DNA from: Cymbomonas tetramitiformis
Taxonomy: Eukaryota; Chlorophyta; Pyramimonadophyceae; Pyramimonadales; Pyramimonadaceae
DNA: 64,000 nt
Reading direction: 5' to 3'
Assembly (NCBI GenBank): GCA_001247695.2
Contig: LGRX02029036.1
Location: forward strand, 38,600 to 102,599
The notes under the pieces are model-generated. The model was not told the DNA's origin and did no database searches. It was given only the letters and a program-made list of their open reading frames with translations. This document shows positions 1 through 11,106 of this stretch, piece after piece. Positions within the stretch are counted from its first letter, which is position 1, and every line of letters starts with the position of its first letter. Made by a program: the position numbers and the translations under genes.

Positions 1-225
1 GATGACCGCCCAAGTTTTCGAGAACTTGGGCGGGAGCGATGGCTGATGACCGCCCAGAGTTTTCGGAACGGGCGGGGCGGTGGCGGTGACCGCCCAAGTT
101 TCGAGAACTGGGCGGGGCGATGACCGTGACCGCCAAGTTTCACCGCCCAAGTTCTCGAGAACTTGGGCGGGGCGATGATAGTGACCGCCCAAGTTTTCGA
201 AGACTTGGGCTGGGAGTTTCGCAGG
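1..225. repeat. Array of GC-rich hairpins
   Basis: Five degenerate copies of a palindromic unit occur in about 220 bp. Each has arms like CCGCCCAAGTT and AACTTGGGCGG around a TCGAGA centre and is separated by GATGA/GTGACC-type spacers. The copy near 141-168 is an almost perfect palindrome. The window starts inside the array, so its full extent is unknown. It lies upstream of the first gene. It could be a foldback minisatellite or a transposon end; nothing assigns a function. Confidence 0.75.
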
Positions 226-529
226 GTTAAACAGAGCCCGTTGTGCAGCATACAAAACTTTTCGCAATGTCATCTTTTCTACCGTCAATTGTAATAGGTC
301 TTTTGGAGGAGGTGTTTCATAATGATGATAAACTTCTGGAAGATATCGAGCAGATTAAGAATGACGGCACGCAGTTGAAGACGGATTCGGCGGTGATAGC
401 GCGGTGCGTCGGGAAGGAGAAGGCGGGTGTTGATAAGGCTGCGCTAGAAGATTTGGGCCTTTCCATCGGGACAAAACAAGAGCTCGCTGAGGTTGAATCC
501 CTTAAGTTAGTAGACGAAGAAGGGTTTGG

Positions 530-3500
530 GTGTCTTCGGAAAGGTTGCCTGTTCAGCTTGCACTCGGAAGAGGCGTCGCGTCGGATGGTGGACATAGACA
601 TAATGCGACGGTTCGATCGCTTAAAAAAGTTTGCGCACCTTGGACCGGAGACAGCGAGCACCAAAAGGCGAAAACGAAAACGGACTGGGAACGATTTGCC
701 CACCAGACCTGCGTGGATCTTCTGGAGGATATGAGGGATAGGGCAGCCGTGTCTGTCTCCTCTCAACCATCATCCCCAGGTACTGTTCGAAAACCTATTT
801 TTCACTTTGGCGCGTCCTCCGTGTTCTTGATGGAACATCGCGTGTCCTCAGGTACGGATCCGGGAGCTGCGTTCGTCCGCACGCACCTCTGCAGCATCCT
901 GAAAGAACCATCTGAAGCACCTCGCTTGCTTCGGGGGAACGATACGGACCGTGGGGAACTCGTTGCTTTCAATCTCGCCGCCGAGATTACGGAGGCCCCA
1001 AACTATGTTTTGTGTGTTGTTGCTCACACAATAGAGGAAAACGAGAAGGTCATGGTCCGATATTTAGATTCTACGGGGTCAGGACACAGTCTTCTGGAGG
1101 TTGCTTTAGACGTGCAGAGCGACGTACACTACATCGTGCAGCCTGAAGGTCGCGAGGCTTTCAATCTGGGGCAGGGGATGTTGAGCCTGCTTCAGGATGC
1201 CCACAGTCGAAAGTTGGATGAGTCTGAACGGCAGGAACTTGACAGGTATTTCGACGAAATGACTTACGAGGACGCGGAGTTTGCGGTATATATGGGGCAA
1301 CAGTTGCCTGCCGGGTCGGCCTTCAGAGAAGTGGCGCTCATGACGAACGAGGAGATCGACACTGTGCACGATGGGTTACCGTATGGCTCGGGGAAACCAG
1401 AAACACCAGCTGCACCAACATTTATCCAATCAGCAACAGGGCATAATTGGGATCCGCACGGTAGGAGCCTTTATCGGATAAAGCTGCTGCAGAAGAAGTA
1501 CGAGCTTCTGCAGGACGGCGGTGACAACAGCGGACAGGGCAGCGCACATGCAAGCGAAACTACAGCCGTTGACGATCTCCGAACAGTCGCTGAATTGGGA
1601 TCCCAGCGTCGCGACAGCCTTGCACCCACTGACGTCTCGGATTTCGCTAAGACAGCGTCTGCAGCCTTGGACCAGGGGGACTTGGGGGAGACGGCGGTGT
1701 CCTCTGGCGAAGGCAGTGGTCCTACGTTGTTGAATCAGGTACCAGATGTCGTGGACCTCCCGGGCTTCATGTTGACTGGGTTGGACGAGGAGACCGATCA
1801 AGGGTGGGATCCCGTAGCGCTGGCACAAATGGTACTTCAAGACAACCCCCTTGCCAGCGAAGAACACGAGACGAGGGGTGCGGTGCCTGACCAGCGCATG
1901 CAGGTGATTGAAAATTGGACGTTGCAGGCGGCATACACCTACGCTGACCTGGTCCTGATGTTGCAGAACAGTGGCTGTGAAATCAGCGAGCCATTTGATT
2001 TTAACCAGACTCATACCCCGGAGATGATAGAAGTGCTTAAAGGTTCTGCAGCCTGCACGGACGCCACCGACCCTTCGACCTGGGAGCCCAAAAGCGATAA
2101 GGAGCCGGAGCCGCAACGATGGGGGTTTCTTCTGTCCTTCAAGCTGAAGAACAAAAGGCTGCAACCCGAGTTGGCGTTCGTTTCGACGGTGAAGACCATG
2201 TTGTACGAGATGCCAAAGGACTGTCCTTACGCGGACGCCATCCTTATATTGCATCCCCGACACGAATGCGAAGTTTTGGGTACTGTTCAAGAGGCACTAT
2301 TTTTTTGTATCGAAAAGTTCCAGGAGGTGGAGGGTATTACGAGGATTGCACTGCCAGCAGGCCATGGTCCTATAGATAAGCTTCAAACCACGATAGCAGC
2401 CGACACGAAGACCAGCCCGAAATATCTCGACGCGCGTCTTTCCGAGGAAATGGGGAACAGCGGGGTGATTGTCAGTTTTCAGAGGTTTGTTCCTGATCAG
2501 CAGGTAAACAAGATACTGAACAAGAGCGGCATACTGGAGGGAAAGTCGATCATCCCAGCCTTCAAGGCTTCTCTGAAGTGCGAGCGGAACCTGGAGTTCC
2601 GGTTTGAAGTGGTGCAAGGGATGAGGGTGACCACCACCATGCACAAGGAGTTTGCAGGTGTCCACAGGTTCGTTTGCCTGACCATGAACCTGTCACTGAC
2701 CCAACTTCATTTGTAACACATTCGTTTGTAGTACATAGTCAAGATATATGAATAAGGAGGTTGTTGGTGCCCACGCACAGGTTCGTTTGCCTGACATGGG
2801 TTGGCCAGTGGCACGCCACTTACATGGCGATAAACGGCAATCACCCCAAGCAGGGCGACGTTACTTGCACGATGTTCCAGGCTCCCGCTGTGTATGAGCG
2901 GAAGCTGGAGATGAAGCGAAAGGAGAAGTATGCCGGCGACTACCCGCACGTGCGAATAACAAAGAAGAGTGGCGCGAAGGCTTCTCTGACAGGCGTCGTC
3001 ACGCGCCTGGTGGAAGACAGGAAAGAGGGGCAGATAACTCCTTCTGAAATTCAGAAGGAGAACGAGCACTACAGGTTGTTCAATAAGGTCCTGGGGATGT
3101 TCTGGAAGAAGATCGAGGAAGCAGAGAAGCTGGGCAAAGAGGCTGGTGGGAAGTTTGAGGCTAGGAAGTGGTGCTTGGCGGGCAGCGTTTTCAATAAAAA
3201 CGCCCCTGCGCGAGTAGTGGGGAAGATCATCTTAGGCAACAAGGGCCAAACCGCCGTGTATGAGGATTTCCCGACTGGAAGCTCGCGGAAGGCGCCTTCC
3301 ACCCTGAAGACCACGACCCCTATCCCAGGCGGGAAGGGCAAAGCCCCGGTAGTGCGTGTACCTATGGATCTTGCCGAAGAGGATGACAGCAGCGACGAAG
3401 ACATGGGCGACGTCGGACGGCGAGGGGGGAAGAAGCAGCCTCCGCCGGAAGCAGTTGCCATGCATGTGGCTAAGCAGGTGAGTACGGAGTTTTGCTTGAG

Positions 3501-4831
3501 TTACAATCGTCTGTTTTTTTTGTTACAGCTTGGTACGTACTGACCGATGTTTTGTTACGCATGGACGGACCTCCGCAGAACGTGAAAGAGGGGGAGTTGA
3601 GGCGTGCCTTGCTCGCGGTGTCGGTGAACGACGAGACGCGGAGGCTGCAGAGCGTCGGTGACAAGCGGAAACGTGAAGAAAGCGAGCGGGACCTTAATGA
3701 GCTGAAGAAGGCCAAGGAAGCAGTGGAGGCCGAGAAGAAGAAGGCGGATGAGACACTGGCGAGCCTTCGAGAAGAGATGCAGAAGAAGGTGGAGGATGAA
3801 CGTCTGCGTGGGGAAAAACAGCTGGCTTCGGCCCTGTCTGCCGAGCGAGACGAAAGCCGTAAGACAGTGGAGCTCCTTACGACGAAGCACGCTGAAGCCC
3901 TGCAGATGCAGATGGCCGAGGGGAAGCAACGGGAGGAGACTCGTGCCAAGGAGCACCAGACAACATTGGGTTCATTCTGGTCAGGGCAGCAGGTCTTGCT
4001 GGAGGAGAACACGAAGGCGCAACAGGCTTTGCTGGAGGAGAACACGAAGGCGCTTACTTCTCGGGACTCGCTTTTGAAGGAGGCACAGGAGTCTTTCCAA
4101 AGGACCACTGCCGAGACTGCGAAAATGGCCCACGAGGCCCAGGCGAAGATGCTCGAAAATAATGCACTGGCCCAACAGAGGATGCTAGACAAGAACGCGG
4201 ACACCTTGAAGGAGATTAACAATCACCACGCCTCGGAGGCTGCAGCGATGAGGGAGATCCTGAAGACAGCCGTGCAGGTAGGAGCTAGTTGTTACGTTCA
4301 AGTTGTTTGTGTTTATTGTGGAGGAGGGAACTCTGGCTTGAGGTCCAGATTGAAAGACACGGAACTTGTAACTGGTGTGGGGGGGGGCGGTTGGTACGTC
4401 ACCGGTAACAGGCAGTAACAGCAGCAGGCCCGTTCGCCCAAATGTTCCAACTGGGCGGAGGAGGCTTTTACCCGGGAGCGCCAGCGCTCGGCGCAGTAGG
4501 AGGGTCACCTGCTTTAACGACGCCAACGGGCTCCAAAGTCCCGGGAGCCTCTCCTCCATCACGACCGGCGATGTTCGCTTCTCCACCACGACCAGGTCCG
4601 CAGTGGCCAGGTCAGTTCGACCTCACCCCGGCGGCGAAAGCTGACGCTGAGAAGATAGGAGAAAGCCTCTGGACAGACTTGAAGTGCGAGGACACGGACA
4701 AGAAACGGTCGGCGATCGCACAGTACAACGGGTACAAGGAGCTCGCCCAGCACCTGGAAGTGTCTGAACAAGTTCTGCGCGCCAAGGTGATTGTGCAAAC
4801 GTTTGACCTGTACATGTCTGTTAGCAAATAG
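530..4831 (+). CDS. Intron-containing gene of unknown function with coiled-coil C-terminal half
   Basis: I do not recognise this protein. The long exon is open from 530 to 2667. Three GT-AG introns keep frame: 2668-2780 (phase 2), 3478-3578 (phase 0) and 4278-4411 (phase 0); the stop is at 4829-4831 and an AATAAA lies at 4968. The N-terminal two thirds is an acidic globular-looking region. After intron 1 comes a Lys-rich segment, then a Lys/Glu/Gln coiled coil (about 3579-4277) with a duplicated LLEENTKA motif, then a Gly/Pro linker and a short helical C-terminus. A second frame, open at 243-734, also looks coding (acidic, helical) but is not in phase with the 530 frame. Either a first exon ends inside 530-734 or there is a frameshift, so the true start is uncertain. 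It could be an orphan cellular gene or a transposon accessory gene. Confidence 0.6.
2668..2780 (+). other. Intron flanked by 20-bp direct repeats of exon sequence
   Basis: CACAGGTTCGTTTGCCTGAC is present at 2663-2682 and again at 2776-2795, 113 bp apart. Cutting at CACAG|GTTCGT and rejoining at CACAG|GTTCGT restores one uninterrupted frame (…VHRFVCLTW…). The intron therefore starts with a copy of the downstream exon and ends with a copy of the upstream exon. Without splicing the frame stops at 2714. Confidence 0.65.
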
Positions 4832-5256
4832 GTAGGTATGCTTAATAAGCCAGCCAGCAAACGAACTGAGAGATCGCACCTGCACTGCCATCGTATATAC
4901 CGGCCTGTACAATGAATAATACCGCGCCCGCAAGAAAACCCCTAACCCTGGGTGCTTTGACTGTTCAAATAAAGACTGTATATTTTCATAGCACCAACGT
5001 CTTATCTGGTAGCATTCTTCGTGCCTTTTGTCGGTTTTTGTTGTTTTTTTGTGCTACGCACACAGTTACAGTCTCGTGCAGACCTACACCCCCTAGATTT
5101 AAGGTTGGTGCCACCGCTTTTAACATTAAAGCCTCCCATTCTCGGGGTGTATGTAAGATATGAACAAAAGTTTCTTCAGACTCAGTTTGTTTGGAATGAC
5201 TTTGACGTATCCAATATGAAAACATCGTCATTATCACCACTTTCAACAAATGGCGC

Positions 5257-5895
5257 TTGAGCACCACCCGAATCACGGTGACAAATCGCCTGGAAACCCC
5301 AAATTTCGGGCTATACTCTAAAATTTCAAATTTTTGAATAACGTGTCATTATCTACTCTCCAAATGCTATCTAGTCATATAAAAAAAACCTCGTTATCAT
5401 AACTTCCGCCGATTGACACCTGAGCACCGCCCGAAACGGGGCGAAAAATCGCCTGGAAACCCCAAATTTCGGGCTATACCCTAAAATTTCAAATTTTGAA
5501 ATAACGTATCATTATCTACTCTCCAAATGCTATCTAGTCATATAAAAAAAACCTCGTTATCATAACTTCCGCCGATTGACACCTGAGCACCGCCCGAAAC
5601 GGGGCGAAAAATCGCCTGGAAACCCCAAATTTCGGGCTATACCCTAAAATTTCAAATTTTGAAATAACGTGTCATTATCTACTCTCCAAATGCTATCTAG
5701 TCATATAAAAAAAACCTCGTTATCATAACTTCCGCCGATTGACACCTGAGCACCGCCCGAAACGGGGCGAAAAATCGCCTGGAAACCCCAAATTTCGGGC
5801 TATACCCTAAAATTTCAAATTTTGAAATAACGTGTCATTATCTACTCTCCAAATGCTATCTAGTCATATAAAAAAAACCTCGTTATCATAACTTT
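5257..5895. repeat. 163-bp tandem repeat, about four copies
   Basis: The unit, anchored on GATTGACACCTGAGCACCGC, recurs at 5411, 5574 and 5737, exactly 163 bp apart, with a more diverged copy starting near 5257. The last three copies are almost identical, which implies recent amplification. The unit is AT-rich with an A-run (TATAAAAAAAACC) and a CGGGGCG patch. No reading frame is maintained. It begins shortly after the poly(A) signal of the first gene. Confidence 0.9.
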
Positions 5896-5899
5896 TTAA

Positions 5900-7200
5900 A
5901 AAATGAGAATATAATGAGACACCCGCGTGTCTCATTTTTGCGATATGGTCGTTGCTTCTAGTCGTGCATACATCGCGAACGCATACAATGTACGCCTGCG
6001 GAATAGATAGTGCATGAACTTGAATATATAAAATCAACATACATGCCATTTGCTGAAATGAGCTCACAATACGATCTCGTCACACAAACGATCTCGTCAC
6101 ACTGCAAGTGTTACCCGTCGCGCTCATGCGACACGCGAATTTTGAGAATCGGGTGTATACAACGAAAACACAACACAATCGTGTGTACGTACCTTGCATA
6201 TAGTTGCACTTTTCAGATCTTTCGCCGTTGAACAAGCCACAAGACGGTGTCTGTGTGTGAACAGCAGCAACAGCAAGCAGAACGTGTCGGCCCAATGATA
6301 CAGTAGTGAACTCTGACATCAGTCTCATCGGTTTGAACTGTATCATCATCTCATAAGTCTGTCGCTGTCGTGTGATCTGTCAAACGGAAACCTTGTTGGA
6401 GAACATGTCATATCATCGACTGCGACTCGATCAAGTCATGCTGGATTTGGCACGCCGGCAGTGTCATAGTCATATGTGTCATCACCGATACGGCTCGACT
6501 ACTCTGACTACTTCACTGTCATCAGCGCCATCTCCGATATCGACTTCGGTAGTCAGACAGTTCATTCTAGCATCTGTCATTTCCACACCTGACTTCCTAG
6601 GGGCTGTCATCACATTCATTTCAGCGGAAGCTATATCACTTCGTATTATCTTGTGTATAGCTTCACAGTATCACGGTTGACATATGCGAGAGTTGCACCC
6701 CTGGTGTGGCCTTTATTCCGAAGCTGCTCTTCTCAGTTGCTGTCTACTTGTCGCCAAAGAACTTCTTACTTCTGAATTCGCACTGAAATAAAAAGTCTCT
6801 CCGCGCAGGACATTATTGTTTTGAAAAAGAATGAAAAGCACAGCATAAAATCCATCAATAAATCATGACAAAACCACCAAAAATACAAATTATTGCATAA
6901 AACTTGAGCAGAGCTGTCTTAGCAGTCTAATACTCGGGACGTCATCAGACACCTAGCACTTGCGAAAGCAAAACAATGATGAGTCCACTGACTCTGACCT
7001 TCAGTCCCTGGCTACTTATCGCTAGTCAAGGTTACATCTGTGCATCGCTGTAACAGGTCTCCGCTCTGAAATCTTCATCTACCAATAGGATGCTACTATT
7101 CTTCGCCAGCTTTAATGATTTTAATGTATCACATCCTCTGACTGACACGTCAGTGACAGCATTCTGATAGTCATATCTTCCAGAAACACTCTTCTTCTTC
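5900..7200. other. No recognisable gene; possible degraded retroelement interior
   Basis: Only short open frames occur here. The part from 6400 to 7200 is dense in TCATC/CTGACA motifs and runs directly into the retroelement Gag C-terminal frame at 7216, so it may be decayed internal sequence of that element. An ACGATCTCGTCACAC motif is repeated in tandem near 6070-6100. I see no motif supporting a function. Confidence 0.35.
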
Positions 7201-7215
7201 TGATGTCACATTACA

Positions 7216-7899
7216 ATGACAACGTCTTCTTTACCATTTCTACTACCTCTGAGCAGTCATCACGCGCGAGGCCTGTCACGCCTGTCACGCCTGTCACCAG
7301 CTGGACAACCCCGGCTTTGGTACCATGAGAAGCCGGCGTTTGTTACAGAGTTCCTGGCGGGCTCAGCGGAGGAGGAATTACCTCCGGAGATGTATGAGGA
7401 ATCATGCGTGGGAGCACCTGCTTGTGCTTCGGCGGTCCGCCCTAAGCAGGTGGTGGGCTGCGGTGCTCCACCTTTCGGCCTTCGGCCACACTATGTCATG
7501 CTTGCATGTTTCACCGGCCTACTGGCTTTCGACATTGCTGGGGCGGCGGCGGGCCTTGGTGGCGGCGGCATCGACGGCATCGAGAACAACATGTACGACT
7601 TCAACTCCGTCACCACTGAGTCCCCGGTGATGTGTGTGGGGCAATTGTGCCTGTACCCCGACTTTGACTCTCCGAGTCCGGTGGTGCAGGATCGGCTAAT
7701 GCAGGTGCTTGACTCTGCTCTTGCAGTTGGGGCTCAGGGTTCCAGCGGCGGCGGCATGGCGGCAGAGGCTTCATGGCTACTGCCCGGCAGTACTCAAGAG
7801 AGTACTGAAAACGCGTTGAGTACTCTCTTGAGTACTCGAGCCGCAATAATCTTTTCAGGCCCTGAACGTGATTGGGGGGGCCTGCCAATCATATCATAG
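7216..7899 (+). pseudogene. C-terminal Gag fragment with membrane segment (copy C of the LTR family)
   Basis: The open frame matches the C-terminal end of the Gag frame of the element at 48367-51899. Both have a hydrophobic stretch (here YVMLACFTGLLAFDIAGAAA), a spacer, and then the pattern [LM]C-x-G-x-LC-[IL]YP (here MCVGQLCLYP), followed by a short amphipathic helix. The zinc knuckle and capsid-like parts are missing upstream, so this copy is 5'-truncated or too decayed to see. The frame ends inside an inverted repeat (AGTACTCAAGAGAGTACT). Homology within the window is the evidence; no outside family is claimed. Confidence 0.6.
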
Positions 7900-9090
7900 C
7901 ACCTTAAGGACCTAAACTAACTTGCCTTGTGCCCCATCGGTCGACAGACCACGTGCAGTGTTCGCGATGCATGCATATTGTCACATGGGGAGCAATTTTT
8001 GCAGGTTTGAAATTTCCATTTTTGCTGAAAAAGTCTTCAAGTCTTTGATAATTTTTCTCAGGCGGAGTTTCGAACTGACTGAGCTATACCGTGGCTTAGA
8101 TTCAAGACATACATAATAATGATACATGGATCGATGTGTGGCCCGCTATGCATGGCCCTGTTTGCTGCGCGATGCATGACTCGCACCAACGGGCTCAACT
8201 CCGGATTCCTTAAGTATGGTACGAAATGACAAAAATCTCAGTTTTGCGTGGCCCATATCATGCGATCTGTGTGATATATTACCAATAGTAAGCATAGCGA
8301 TGTTTGTATATGACTTCAAACTATATCTGGGAATTTTCGCGGAATTTTCCAACCATCAGGGTGCATGCATTTGAAAATTTTACCCAAAATTAAGACGCAA
8401 AATCAGGGAAATTTCAAGTTCTTTTAGTGACTACTACTCGGAGGTTGAGATGTGTGTGGCTAAACGGCATCCTAGTGGGCATCAACATTGCAAACCTTTA
8501 GAATACATCTCAAAGTAAAAGGGTGGTGGTTTATTCGACCTCTTGAGGCCAACACGCATGTCTAGCAAGGTATTTTGTCGTCGGTACTCAAGAGAGTACC
8601 GAAGAAAATAAATTATTTTCAGGCATTTTACCCCCCAAGTTCGCACTGCAAGTCGAAGGCGGCTAAACTCAGCCATGACACGTAGTCGTGTTTGGACAAA
8701 TTCAAAAGGGTCTTGAATGAATTTTAAGAGATGTCAATTGACCCTTATAGTCGAGTCTAATGTCCGTTCAACATATCAAGGTTGAGTTTGCGCAGAGTCG
8801 GAAATTGCCAAAACTTTTCAAAATCTAGATCTCGAGATATGAGCGATTTAAGTATGTGCTTAAGTATGGTTAAGTATGGGAGGTGACCGAGCGGTATCAG
8901 CCATATCTTTTGCATAACTTGCTCAATTCGGCTCCCGAAGTGCGCAACATGTTTAGATTGCTTTGGTCGAGCTGTTTATCGAATAAATAATTTTGAAAGG
9001 TTTTTGCAATTTTCGACTCCGCGCAAACCCAACCTTGATATTTTCCTTCGGTACTCAAGAGAGTACTCAACCGCCGGGCAGTAGCCATTC
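7774..9090. mobile_element. Probable foldback/inverted-repeat insertion in retroelement copy C
   Basis: The segment at 7774-7806 (GGCTACTGCCCGGC followed by AGTACTCAAGAGAGTACT) is matched in inverted orientation at about 9050-9090. A further copy of TACTCAAGAGAGTAC lies at 8584. A second, internal inverted repeat of about 54 bp pairs 8764-8824 with 8990-9050. The segment lies between the Gag fragment and the 3' untranslated part of copy C. It contains no coding frame of note. The exact ends and target duplication are not resolved. Confidence 0.5.
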
Positions 9091-9488
9091 AGTGTATGTT
9101 GGTGTTGCCACCACGGGGGAGCCTTAGCATTACTGGATGTACACTGGCAGGCTGCCGGTGTACGGTTTTACTTTGGCCACGACAACATCTTCAATGGGCG
9201 CTTCACGTCATGTTTGCCGTGCTCAGTTTAAATTTGTTTCTTCAGTTTCAGATGACTTCACAATTTGGGTTTGCACTTCAATTTGTACTTTGCGACTGTA
9301 GCTTGACGGAGATTTGGAGCTGCAGTAGCTGGTTAATTCGGCAGTTTGAACCCATGGTTGTATCAGAATAGCACACCAGTAGGTGGTGCCGCACAGCTGA
9401 TGCTGCACTTTCTTGCTGCAGACTTCTGTATCACTAGTACTACTGCATTCCTTGCTTGCTAGTCACCATCTCCAGTATGGAGGCGGTG

Positions 9489-9727
9489 TACCGAGTTCTG
9501 GCCAGGCGGCCCTGAGCCCCCTGACAGGCAGGCCCCTGAGTCAGAAGGGTCCAGACTGAGACAGTGGCTAGGGAGTACTCGTATAGTAGTCAGTGACGAC
9601 CGTTCCGGGTTTAGGTTTAGGTTTATTAAGTTATCACAGTTTCTATTATATCAGTTTAAGTTTGCATTCGGTAAGCACTCGACTGCGATTATAACACCTG
9701 AATATACCGAACGGGTATATTCCCCTA
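9489..9727 (+). repeat. Degraded 3' LTR of retroelement copy C
   Basis: It is preceded by a polypurine-like tract, ATGGAGGCGGTG, matching the GGGGTGGTG and CGGGTGGTG tracts that abut the 3' LTRs of the two better copies. The LTR interior shares GACCGTTCCGGGT…TTTAGG…TTTATT, and the end GAAC-GGG-TATATTCC-CCTA parallels the LTR at 51640-51899 (which ends GATATTCCAGTA on the coding strand). Length is about 239 bp against 241-260 bp for the others. GTATCAGAATAGCACA at 9360-9375 is identical to the internal region of the second element (48731-48746, minus). Confidence 0.6.
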
Positions 9728-10132
9728 GGGTTCGTTTTCGACTACACGTATTACGGGTCTGTGGTCGTCCTGCATTTCCGGCATAATGACTCCCACCTCA
9801 TAAGCTTTCGACCTTTCCCTAGAGTGCTTTATGCACAGCCTTGACAATCATTTTATTTAGTAGTGGAACCACTTTTTTCCTTTTTACGCCCAACCCTTCA
9901 AGTATTTTTTTAAAACCACTTGGTAGATACCCAAGTCCTGCCAGCTCACGTGGCCATACATACGCATTTATATACGGCCTACAATTGCTTGTTCATATCT
10001 GATTGTCAACGTGGGCTCCCGTGTACTGTGTAGTCTCTTCGAGGCACCGGTTGTCATACATCCCACGAGCATATATCCTGCGGAATGACAAAACCCACAT
10101 CCTTCAGTAACGGCCCCCACACCTCTTTATTA
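9728..10132. other. AT-rich spacer, nothing recognised
   Basis: No frame or motif of note between the degraded LTR and the small MITE that follows. Confidence 0.3.
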
Positions 10133-10316
10133 AGGGCTGTTCCATTTATTGTCGTAAGGGGGGGGAGGAAGATATGGAAGATATACCCCCGGACACCCAC
10201 CACCCCAGCGGGCACTTTAAGAGTGTTAAGCGGTGTTAAGCACCGAATCTCGACCCCACCACCCCGGCCCGGACAACAAAACGAAATCCCCCCACGACAA
10301 TAAATGGAACAGCCCT
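10133..10316. mobile_element. 184-bp MITE with ~28-bp terminal inverted repeats
   Basis: The left end AGGGCTGTTCCATTTATTGT is followed by CGTAAGGGGG. The right end is its inverted complement, CCCCCACGACAATAAATGG followed by AACAGCCCT. The interior is GC-rich and non-coding, with a small direct repeat (GTGTTAAGCGGTGTTAAGC). The target-site duplication is not clear (TTA on the left, AAC on the right), so no superfamily is assigned. Confidence 0.8.
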
Positions 10317-10319
10317 AAC

Positions 10320-11100
10320 TCCTGTCTTGTTCAGCACACACTCACTTAATTTCTCTCCGGTATTGCATTCACAAACCATTTCATTAGTTTTAACATCAAC
10401 GTCGTGTGATCTAACTGTTTGCTTTGTTTGCATCCCATGGCTTTACTATCTACTGATGATATGACTACCTCTGAGTGTTTATCTTTATAACATCCTTCTC
10501 CCGGTATTGTATATGGCTCGGTACCAAACTAGTAGCCGTGGGGAGTAAAAGGTATAATGCTATTAGGGTATCTGAAAAGCAGTGTGAAGCCCTTAACCAA
10601 CCATTTATTTAGGTTTCTCGGAGAGAGCGGGAGCATCCATATACCTTCAAAGTGGGGTGCTGTTTTAGCAGCTTTGAGGCCTAGTGCTAGGGTCTGCATA
10701 ACAGCCGATTTTTATCTATTGGATGTCCCATCGAAGGGTGGATTGCCATATACTTTCCTCCTTTTTTTGTTAAGGGGTGTACATATGCATCCTTAGCAAG
10801 GCCATCCCAGCCTATTTCCCCTTTCGAGCAAAAGGGACGTAAGGCCTCCTTCATTTGTGTTGTGGGTATGCACCTGCGTGAAACAATTCTCGGATGTGCA
10901 TTAACGGGGTTCGTTACAGAAGAATTCACATCCGTCTTTATCTAATCCCCTTTCGTCGATAACGATATCCAAAAGGTCCCTCCTGATTGCATAGCAATTT
11001 CTGGGGTCCCCGGAATGGGCTTCACATGTTTGTATGGGCTTTAAACTGCTATCCAGTGTGCCATCCTCGGTGTTCAGCTTGTGCCACACGGACTCAGTAT
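10320..11100 (-). pseudogene. Degenerate minus-strand coding remnant, family unknown
   Basis: Consecutive short minus-strand frames (11089 to 10901, 10929 to 10687, 10433 to 10320) have soluble-protein composition and abut one another in different frames, suggesting one decayed gene. Readable pieces include RNCYAIRRDLLDIVIDERG and KGEIGWDGLAKDAYVHPLTK. I considered a tyrosine-recombinase or viral origin but see no catalytic signature. Confidence 0.3.
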
Positions 11101-11106
11101 TTATAA

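Noticed and set aside
9605..9640. Telomere-like TTTAGG repeats
   Set aside because: Only about three imperfect units, located inside the degraded LTR and explained by homology to the other LTRs.
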